DNA from: Rhodobacteraceae bacterium WFHF2C18
GTDB taxonomy: Bacteria > Pseudomonadota > Alphaproteobacteria > Rhodobacterales > Rhodobacteraceae
Direction: 5' to 3'
Length of the DNA stretch: 64,000 nucleotides
NCBI GenBank assembly: GCA_002166865.1
Contig: NHTQ01000003.1
Span: 202,001 to 266,000 of the forward strand
Shown: piece by piece, positions 57,696 to 64,000 of the stretch
How the letters are laid out: every line of letters starts with the position of its first letter
Numbering within the stretch: position 1 is the stretch's first letter
Notes under the pieces: model-generated
What the model was told of the DNA's origin: nothing
The model's database searches: none
Seen by the model: only the letters and a program-made list of their open reading frames with translations
Translations under genes and position numbers: made by a program

Positions 57696-59162
57696 TCACT
57701 CGTCCTGAGTGATGGGCAACGCCACGAAGCGCGGCTCCCCGGCGCGGCGAATCAACAACAGGATCGACTTGCGGCCCGCCTCGCGGGCCTCCTCGATACG
57801 CGCATCCAGTTCCGCGATACCGCTCAGGTTTTCCTGACCGGCCTTGGTGATGACATCGCCGGCGCGCAGGCCCTTCTCGTAGGCCTCCGACAGGGTATCG
57901 ACATCCCGCACGACCAATCCCTCGGTGGTCTCGTCCACGTCGAGCTGCTGGCGCAAAGCATCGTCCAGCGGCACCAGCGTCAGCCCGAGCATGGTCTTCT
58001 CCTTGGGCTCGGCGGGGGCCTCGTCCTCTTCGGTGGTGTCCTCGCTGACGGTTCCCTCGGCCTCCTCGCGGCGGCCCAGCGTCACTTTTAGCGTCCTCGT
58101 CTTGCCGTCGCGGAAGACGACAACGCGCACTGTCTTGCCCACGGGGCTGTTGCCGACCTGCTGGACGAGACCGCGGGTATCCTCGACCTCCTGGCCGTCG
58201 AAATTCACGATGACGTCGCCGGACTCCACCCCGGCCTCCTGGGCCGGCCCGTCGGGCACGTCGGTGACAAGGGCGCCGCGGACCTCTTCGAGGCCGATGG
58301 CCTCGGCCACGTCCTCGGTCACGTCCTGGATGCGCACACCCAGCCATCCCCGGCGCGTCTCGCCGAATTCCTGAAGCTGTTCGACGACGCGGGTGACAAC
58401 GTTGGAGGCCATCGAGAAACCGATGCCGATCGACCCGCCGCTGGGGCTGAGGATCGCCGTGTTCACGCCGATCACCTCGCCGTCCATGTTGAAGAGCGGC
58501 CCGCCCGAGTTGCCGCGGTTGATGGCGGCATCTGTCTGGATGTAGTCGTCATAGGTGCCCGAAAGCGCCCGGTTGCGGGCCGAGACGATCCCGGCCGAGG
58601 CCGAGAATCCCTGACCCAACGGGTTGCCCATGGCCATGACCCAGTCGCCAACGCGGGCGCTGTCGCTGTCCCCGAACTGGACAAAGGGCAGCGGCCCTTC
58701 GGCCTCGACCTTGAGCAGCGCGATGTCTGTCTTGGGATCGGTGCCCACGACCTCGGCCGCCAGCTCGTCGCCCGAGAAGAACTCGACGATGATCTCGTCG
58801 GCCTTCTCGATGACGTGGTTGTTGGTCACCACGAAACCGTCCTCGGAAATGACGAACCCCGAGCCGAGCGCCGAGGTGCGCCGCGGCTGACCCTCTTCGC
58901 GGTCCTGGAACTCGCGGAAGAAGTCCTCGAAGGGCGAGCCCTCGGGGACGATGGGCGAACGGTCGGCGTTGCCGGCAACCACGGTCTCGGTGGTGATGTT
59001 GACCACCGCGGGGCTGACCTCGTTGGCGAGGTCGGCGAAGCTCTCGCGCGCCTGCGCCGCCAGCGCCTGCGCGACGATCAGCGTCATCGTCAGCGCCGTC
59101 AGCCAGGCGGCCCGCACGAGGCCGGGATGTTCACGTGTCTGGGAAACGGATTTGGCGGTCAC
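57696..59162 (-). CDS. degP: Do-like periplasmic serine protease (DegP/HtrA)
   Basis: A 488-residue envelope quality-control protease. After a signal-anchor-like N-terminus (AAWLTALTMTLIVAQALAAQA) the trypsin-like domain shows the triad His116 (VVTNNHVIE), Asp146 (KTDIALLK) and Ser219 (NRGNSGGPLF). Two PDZ domains follow (GWLGVRIQDVTEDVAEAIGL, about 255-350; and about 390-480). An acidic linker (EDTTEEDEAPAEP) joins them. GTG 59162 has AAGGAG upstream. Last gene of the hflK-hflC-DUF2065-degP series. Confidence 0.95.
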   Translation of the reverse strand: MTAKSVSQTREHPGLVRAAWLTALTMTLIVAQALAAQARESFADLANEVSPAVVNITTETVVAGNADRSPIVPEGSPFEDFFREFQDREEGQPRRTSALGSGFVISEDGFVVTNNHVIEKADEIIVEFFSGDELAAEVVGTDPKTDIALLKVEAEGPLPFVQFGDSDSARVGDWVMAMGNPLGQGFSASAGIVSARNRALSGTYDDYIQTDAAINRGNSGGPLFNMDGEVIGVNTAILSPSGGSIGIGFSMASNVVTRVVEQLQEFGETRRGWLGVRIQDVTEDVAEAIGLEEVRGALVTDVPDGPAQEAGVESGDVIVNFDGQEVEDTRGLVQQVGNSPVGKTVRVVVFRDGKTRTLKVTLGRREEAEGTVSEDTTEEDEAPAEPKEKTMLGLTLVPLDDALRQQLDVDETTEGLVVRDVDTLSEAYEKGLRAGDVITKAGQENLSGIAELDARIEEAREAGRKSILLLIRRAGEPRFVALPITQDE

Positions 59163-59296
59163 TCCGGGATCTCCTTGCCTGTCTCTGTGCCGGCATCGGT
59201 CCGGCGTCGCGTGGCGCACAATGTAGGCCGGCCCGCGCGGCGCGCAAAGGTGGCGGCCCGTAGTCACGCCCATGTGAACGCGAAACCGCCGGCCAA

Positions 59297-59494
59297 TCAA
59301 GCGCCCAGTGTCTTGGCCGCCCAGACCATCGCCAGCCCCACGGCCAGCGCCGCCAGCCCCAGCAGGCGGCGGCTGTCTTCGGGCATGGCCCTCAGCGCCT
59401 CCAGCATCTGCTCCACAAGCGAAGGGGCCAGCGCGTAGACCAGCCCCTCCACCAGCAATACCAGCCCTATGGCCAGAAGCAGGTTCGCGATCAT
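59297..59494 (-). CDS. DUF2065 small membrane protein
   Basis: A 65-residue protein with two helices (IANLLLAIGLVLLVEGLVYALAP and LLGLAALAVGLAMVWAAK), the layout of DUF2065. It overlaps the hflC stop by 4 nt (ATGA). DUF2065 genes usually follow hflKC, so it probably works with that complex, though its function is not known. Confidence 0.9.
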   Translation of the reverse strand: MIANLLLAIGLVLLVEGLVYALAPSLVEQMLEALRAMPEDSRRLLGLAALAVGLAMVWAAKTLGA

Positions 59495-60567
59495 TGCGCC
59501 GCCGCCGGCTCGGGCTCGGCGGCCTCGCCTGCGGCCGAAGCGGCCCCGTTCTGCCCTTGGGTTTCACCTGCGTCCCCGGTGACGTCATCCGCGGCGGCCT
59601 GCCCGCCCTGGGCCTCGACCGTTTCGGCCTCGGTTTCCACGGCGGTAGACTCCGCACCCGGTGCCGCGGGAATCGCCCGGCGGGCGGCTTCGGCCATACC
59701 CGACGGATCGGGATTGCGCAGGTAGTTGAAGAAATCGCTGTCCGGCGACATCACCATCGACGAATTCTCGCCCTTCAGCGCCTTTCGGTACGCGTTGAGC
59801 GACCGGTAGAATTCGAAGAACTCCTGGTCGCGGCTGAAGGCTTCGGCGAAGATGGCGTTGCGGCGGGCATCCGCTTCACCGCGGGTGATCTCGGCCTCGC
59901 GTTCGGCCTCCGACACGGTTTCAACGCTCGTCCGGTCAGCCTGCGCGCGGATCCGCTGCGCCGCCTCCTTGCCGCGGGCAACCTCGTCGGCGGCCTCGCG
60001 CTCACGCTCGGCGCGCATCCGCGCGAAGGTCGCGTCCAGGTTCTGGCGCGGCAGGTCGGTGCGCTTGAGGCGCACGTCGACGATCTCGATGCCCAGCTCC
60101 GTGGCCTCCTCGATCGCGGCATCGCGGATACGTAGCATCAGCGCGGCACGGTCCGTGCTCAGGATGTCATTGGAGGACACGGTGCCGAGGATCTCCCGCG
60201 TCTGCGACCGCAGGATCGAATCAAGCCGGCTTTCCGCCGAGGCGATCCCGCCGACACCGACGGCCTGGCGGAACCGTTCCACATCCACGATGCGGTAGCG
60301 CGCGAAGGCATCGACGACGAGGCGTCGATCGTCCAGCGGCGTGACCTCCAGCGGATCGATGTCACGGCTCAGGATCCGGTCGTCGTAACGCACGACGTTC
60401 TGCACCAGCGGGATCTTGAAGCTCAGGCCCGGGTCGTCCTTGACCTTGGCCACCCGGCCGAACTGGAGCACCAGCGCCTTTTCCCGTTCATCGACGACGA
60501 ACACCGAACTCAGTCCGACGATGATCGCCAGAACGAGTATGGGCAGTATGATGGCGGTCTTACGCAT
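59491..60567 (-). CDS. hflC: HflC, FtsH protease modulator
   Basis: A 358-residue membrane-anchored SPFH-domain protein that forms with HflK a periplasmic cage around FtsH. A single N-terminal helix (TAIILPILVLAIIVGLSSVFVV) is followed by the band-7 domain (ALVLQFGRVAKVKDDPGLSFKIPLV) and a charged coiled coil (about 190-250). The last 60 residues are an Ala-, Glu- and Gln-rich tail beyond the usual family end. It begins 1 nt after the hflK stop. Confidence 0.95.
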   Translation of the reverse strand: MRKTAIILPILVLAIIVGLSSVFVVDEREKALVLQFGRVAKVKDDPGLSFKIPLVQNVVRYDDRILSRDIDPLEVTPLDDRRLVVDAFARYRIVDVERFRQAVGVGGIASAESRLDSILRSQTREILGTVSSNDILSTDRAALMLRIRDAAIEEATELGIEIVDVRLKRTDLPRQNLDATFARMRAEREREAADEVARGKEAAQRIRAQADRTSVETVSEAEREAEITRGEADARRNAIFAEAFSRDQEFFEFYRSLNAYRKALKGENSSMVMSPDSDFFNYLRNPDPSGMAEAARRAIPAAPGAESTAVETEAETVEAQGGQAAADDVTGDAGETQGQNGAASAAGEAAEPEPAAAQ

Positions 60568-60568
60568 C

Positions 60569-61723
60569 TCAGTTGGCCTCCTGGGTGCCGTCGCTTTGGT
60601 TACGCCGCTTCTGTAGCTGGTCAAGCGGCAGGTAGGGCACGACGCCAGAACCGCCGCCCTGCTCATCGAGGATGATCTTGTCGATATCGCCCAGGACTTC
60701 CTCCATGGCTTCAAGGTAGAGGCGGTTGCGCGTCACGTCAGGCGCCTTCTCGTACTCGGAAAGCACGGCCTTGAAGCGGCTGGCCTCGCCCTCGGCCTCG
60801 TTGACGACGCGGGCGCGGTAGCCTTCGGCCTGTTCCAGGGTCTCGGCCGCCTGGCCGCGTGCCTCGGCGAGAACGCGGGCCGCGTAGGCGTCGGCCTCTT
60901 TCTCTAGGCGGTCGCGTTCCTGTTCGGCGGCCTGCACATCGCGGAAGGCATCGATCACCGACTGCGGCGGGTCGGCCTTGTCGAAGTTGACGCGGATGAT
61001 GTTGACCCCGCTGTCATAGCTGTCCAGCGTGGACTGGATCAGGTCTTCCAGCCGCCCGGCGATCGGGCCGCGGTCACGGTTGAGGATCGGGGCAAGCTGC
61101 GACTGCGCGATGATCTCGCGCATCGCGGATTCCGAAACCGCGCGAATGGTCGAGCGCGGGTCGCGCAGGTTGAACAGATACTTGGCGGGGTCGCGGATGT
61201 TCCAGACCACCTGGAAGTCGATGTCGACGATGTTCTCGTCGCCCGTCAGCATCAGGCCCGCGTCGCTACCGCGGGCGCCCACGCCGATATCCTCGTTCTG
61301 TTCGCGCGTGACGGCCAGCTTCTCGTAGGTCACCAGCGGCCACGGAGCGAAGTTCAAGCCCGGGTCGGCGGTGCGGTAGTAGTCGCCGAGAAACAGTTCC
61401 ACAGACTGTTCCTCGGGCTTGACGGTGTAGATGCTTGCCATGCCCCAGAGCACGACGGCGATCACCACGCCAAGCAGCACGGTGCCACGGCCGAAACTCG
61501 GCCCGCCGTCGCCGCCCGAGCCCGAGCCGCCACCGCCGCCGCGCCCGCCCATGAGCACGCGCAGCTGATCCTGGCCCTTTTTCACCAGATCGTCGATTTC
61601 GGGGATCTGCCCGCCTTCGGGCGGCCGCCGGCCACCCCGGTTCCCGCCGCGGTCCCGGTCATCGCCGCCCCCGCCGCCAGAGTTTCCGCCGCCGCCCCAG
61701 GGGCCGCCAGAATGTCCAGCCAT
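60569..61723 (-). CDS. hflK: HflK, FtsH protease modulator
   Basis: A 384-residue partner of HflC. The Gly-rich N-terminus (about 1-75) is typical of HflK; the helix is VLLGVVIAVVLWGMASIYTV (about 82-101). The SPFH domain follows (PEEQSVELFLGDYYRTADPGLNFAPWPL), then a coiled coil (AAEQERDRLEKEADAYAARVLAEARG). Together they restrain FtsH proteolysis of membrane proteins. It lies 68 bp downstream of gor. Confidence 0.95.
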   Translation of the reverse strand: MAGHSGGPWGGGGNSGGGGGDDRDRGGNRGGRRPPEGGQIPEIDDLVKKGQDQLRVLMGGRGGGGGSGSGGDGGPSFGRGTVLLGVVIAVVLWGMASIYTVKPEEQSVELFLGDYYRTADPGLNFAPWPLVTYEKLAVTREQNEDIGVGARGSDAGLMLTGDENIVDIDFQVVWNIRDPAKYLFNLRDPRSTIRAVSESAMREIIAQSQLAPILNRDRGPIAGRLEDLIQSTLDSYDSGVNIIRVNFDKADPPQSVIDAFRDVQAAEQERDRLEKEADAYAARVLAEARGQAAETLEQAEGYRARVVNEAEGEASRFKAVLSEYEKAPDVTRNRLYLEAMEEVLGDIDKIILDEQGGGSGVVPYLPLDQLQKRRNQSDGTQEAN

Positions 61724-61791
61724 GTATCTCTTTCCCTTGTTGTCGTGTCGTCTCGGACGATGTCCCTAAACTGTGCAGCCATGTCGAAAAA

Positions 61792-63153
61792 TCAAGCGCT
61801 GCGGATCGGCTCGGCCATGGTGACGATTTCCTCGGCCATTGTCGGGTGCACCGCCACCGTGCGGTCGAAGTCCTCCTTGGTGGCGCCCATTTTCACCGCG
61901 ATGCCGGCCAGCTGGATCATCTCGCCCGCGCCGGGCGCGACGATATGACAGCCCAGAACCCGGCGGCTTTCCTTGGCGACCACCAATTTCATCAGAACCC
62001 GGTCGGCCCGGCCGGCGAATGCTTCCTGCATCGGCCGGAAGGAGGTGCAATAGACGTCGATCGGCTCCTGCTCGCGCGCGGCCTCCTCGCTCAGGCCCAC
62101 GGTGCCGAACTCGGGCTGCGTGAAGATCGCGGTGGGGATCAGGTCGTGATCCACCGGCGTGGGGTTGCCCTTGAAGACCGTCTCGACGAAGGCCATGCCC
62201 TCGCGGATGGCGACGGGGGTCAGGTTCACCCGGTCGGTGACGTCGCCGATGGCGTAGATCGAGGGCACGTTCGTCTGGCTGTATTCGTCCACCAGGATCT
62301 CGCCCCGGCGGCCCAGTTTCACGCCCGCGTCCTCAAGCCCCATGTTGCCGGTGTTGGGGCTGCGGCCGGTGGCGAACATGACTTGGCCGAAGGTGCGCTC
62401 GGTCCCGTTGGAGGCCTTCACGCGGAAGCCGTCCTCGGTCTCGGCCATTTCCAGGATGTTGGTCCCCAGGTGCAGGTCCACGCCGCGCTGGATCATCTCC
62501 TCGGAAATCAGCCCGCGCGCCTCGGAGTCGAAGCCGCGCAGGATCTGCGCGCCGCGGTAGAACTGCGTCACCTCCACGCCCAGGCCGTTGAGGATTCCCG
62601 CGAACTCGCAGGCGATATATCCTCCGCCGACGACCAGGATCGATTTCGGCAGCTCCTTGAGATGGAAGACATCATTGCTGGTCAGGGCATGCTCGGCGCC
62701 CGGCAGGTCGGGGCGCACCGGCCAACCGCCCGTGGCCACGAGGATGTGCTTGGCGCTCTTCGTCCCGCCGTCGGCCAGTTCCACGGTATGCGGATCCTTC
62801 ACGCGTGCGCGACTGTCGAAGGTTTCGACCCCGTTGCTGGACAGGATCTTGCGATAGACACCTTCCAGGCGGTCCAGTTCGCCATGCATCTTGTCGTGGA
62901 ACGCGGGCCAGTCGAAGCTGCCGGCCTCCACCTTCCAGCCGAAGGCCTGTGCATCCTCGACATAGCCGGGATACTCGCTGGCGAAGACCATGAGCTTTTT
63001 CGGAACGCATCCCCGGATCACGCAGGTTCCGCCATAACGGCTTTCCTCCGCCAGGGCCACGCTGGCGCCCGCCTGCGCCGCCACCCGCGCGGCCCGCACG
63101 CCGCCCGAACCGCCGCCGATCACGAAAAGATCGTAGTCGAATGTCTTTGCCAT
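61792..63153 (-). CDS. gor: Glutathione-disulfide reductase
   Basis: It reduces oxidised glutathione with NADPH. The 453-residue flavoprotein has the FAD site LFVIGGGSGGVRAARVAA (about 9-26) and the redox pair Cys44-Cys49 in GGTCVIRGCVPKK. A second nucleotide site is at ILVVGGGYIACEFAGIL (about 170-186), ATGRSPNT and YAIGDVTDRVNLTPVA follow, and the active-site His is in VHPTMAEE near the end. It lies 25 nt after rpiA. Confidence 0.95.
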   Translation of the reverse strand: MAKTFDYDLFVIGGGSGGVRAARVAAQAGASVALAEESRYGGTCVIRGCVPKKLMVFASEYPGYVEDAQAFGWKVEAGSFDWPAFHDKMHGELDRLEGVYRKILSSNGVETFDSRARVKDPHTVELADGGTKSAKHILVATGGWPVRPDLPGAEHALTSNDVFHLKELPKSILVVGGGYIACEFAGILNGLGVEVTQFYRGAQILRGFDSEARGLISEEMIQRGVDLHLGTNILEMAETEDGFRVKASNGTERTFGQVMFATGRSPNTGNMGLEDAGVKLGRRGEILVDEYSQTNVPSIYAIGDVTDRVNLTPVAIREGMAFVETVFKGNPTPVDHDLIPTAIFTQPEFGTVGLSEEAAREQEPIDVYCTSFRPMQEAFAGRADRVLMKLVVAKESRRVLGCHIVAPGAGEMIQLAGIAVKMGATKEDFDRTVAVHPTMAEEIVTMAEPIRSA

Positions 63154-63178
63154 GCTGCCTCTGGTGTTGCCCTGTCGT

Positions 63179-63967
63179 TCAGTCCTGCAGATCGGTGAAG
63201 AGGTTCTCGGATTCCAGAAAATCCAGCCGGTCCTCCTCGACCGTGCCCTCGTTGATGTCGCGCGCCTCGACCCGGCCGTCACCGTAGCCCAGGATCACGA
63301 CGTCGCAGATGTCGATGAAGAGCCCGTTTTCCACCACGCCGGGCACCTGGTTGAGCACCATCGACAGCTGGTTGGGATTGCCGATCCGGCCGAGGTGCAG
63401 ATCAAGGATGTAGTTGCCCTCGTCGGTTATGAACGGCCGGTCCCCGTTCATCCGCAGCGTGGCGTCGCGGCCCAGAACGTCCATCGAGATCAGCATTTCC
63501 TCGACCAGCGCCTTGGAGGTCTCCCAGCCGAAGGGGATCACCTCGATCGGCAGCGGGAAGGACCCCAGCGATTCCACCTCCTTGCCCACGTCGGCGATCA
63601 CGACCATCTGGTCGCTGGCGGTGGCCACGATCTTCTCCTGCAGAAGCGCGCCGCCGCCGCCCTTGATGAGGTTGAGGTTGCCGTCGAACTCGTCCGCGCC
63701 GTCGATGGTGATGTCCAGCCACTTCGCCTCGTCGAGGCTGACCACGTCGATTCCGACATCGCGGGCCAGTTCGGCCGTGCGCGTCGAGGTGGGCACGCCG
63801 CGGATCTTCAGGCCGTCCTCGCGCACCAGCTCGCCAAGGCAGCGCACCATCCATGCCGCCGTGCTGCCGGTTCCCAGGCCGACGCGCATCCCGTCCTCGA
63901 CGTAATCGACCGACCGCTTGGCAGCGACGAACTTGGCCTTGTCGATCGGCGACAATTCTCCGGTCAT
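63179..63967 (-). CDS. rpiA: Ribose-5-phosphate isomerase A
   Basis: It interconverts ribose 5-phosphate and ribulose 5-phosphate. The 262-residue protein has GLGTGSTAAWMVRCLGE (about 30-46), the catalytic DGADEFD (about 89-95) and GGGGALLQEKIVA (about 102-114). The N-terminus MTGELSPIDKAKFVAAKRSVDYV fits the family. First visible gene of the rpiA-gor-hflK-hflC series; its promoter lies at the window edge. Confidence 0.96.
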   Translation of the reverse strand: MTGELSPIDKAKFVAAKRSVDYVEDGMRVGLGTGSTAAWMVRCLGELVREDGLKIRGVPTSTRTAELARDVGIDVVSLDEAKWLDITIDGADEFDGNLNLIKGGGGALLQEKIVATASDQMVVIADVGKEVESLGSFPLPIEVIPFGWETSKALVEEMLISMDVLGRDATLRMNGDRPFITDEGNYILDLHLGRIGNPNQLSMVLNQVPGVVENGLFIDICDVVILGYGDGRVEARDINEGTVEEDRLDFLESENLFTDLQD

Positions 63968-64000
63968 GGCAGCGACTCCCTCAGGACGTTTGCCCGGTTT

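Overview
The window is high-G+C alphaproteobacterial chromosome, most probably from a Rhodobacteraceae (Roseobacter-type) bacterium. The clues are the gene families present: four-subunit sarcosine oxidase beside dimethylglycine-dehydrogenase and MttB-like genes, a CcrM-type GANTC methyltransferase beside rnhB, a homodimeric 2-oxoacid dehydrogenase E1 paired with methionine gamma-lyase, and several conserved membrane or secreted proteins of the type common in this family. Genes are dense, with many ATGA and TGATG overlaps. No plasmid, phage structural or CRISPR genes were seen. All identifications are by reading motifs and gene order; no database was searched.

Layout. 1-4276: histidine utilisation, with hutI-hutH (hutH runs off the left edge) divergent from hutF-hutC and a palindromic operator between them. 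4337-10870: an SDR protein, a VOC-aldolase pair, AMP nucleosidase, HU, a DMT transporter, a membrane protein and a small secreted protein. 10955-13914: aroC, and alanine dehydrogenase divergent from its Lrp-type regulator. 13975-18873: rpsO-pnp with their terminators, an RTX-repeat protein and a LacI-family regulator. 18996-19072: tRNA-Arg(CCT). 19271-31592: a cluster for stepwise N-demethylation (DMGDH-like, MttB-like, TetR, soxBDAG) facing a TRAP transporter; both transcription units carry the same 16-bp inverted repeat upstream. 32208-36391: mdeB-mdeA divergent from mdeR, for methionine and 2-oxobutyrate catabolism. 36529-36850: a decayed carbamoyltransferase. 37106-41586: a membrane-anchored winged-helix protein, small secreted proteins, rnhB, ccrM and an NAD-binding protein. 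41603-45187: gmd-fcl-manC for GDP-fucose.

46999-50923 is a genomic island in tRNA-Pro(CGG). The last 46 nt of the tRNA are duplicated at the far end with one mismatch. Both ends carry paired TGCTTMC repeats that look like integrase arm sites, and one end keeps the first part of a tyrosine integrase. The island is visibly poorer in G+C. It carries a BMT5/DUF2431-like methyltransferase overlapping an AlkB-like dioxygenase, an XRE regulator with palindromes up to its start codon, two small exported proteins and a possible uracil-DNA-glycosylase-like protein. The methyltransferase-dioxygenase pair is the best candidate here for an undescribed system.

51005-63967: a CHAD protein, the leucine genes leuC-leuD and leuB with two interposed genes, then rpiA-gor-hflK-hflC-DUF2065-degP, a redox and membrane-quality-control series on the minus strand.
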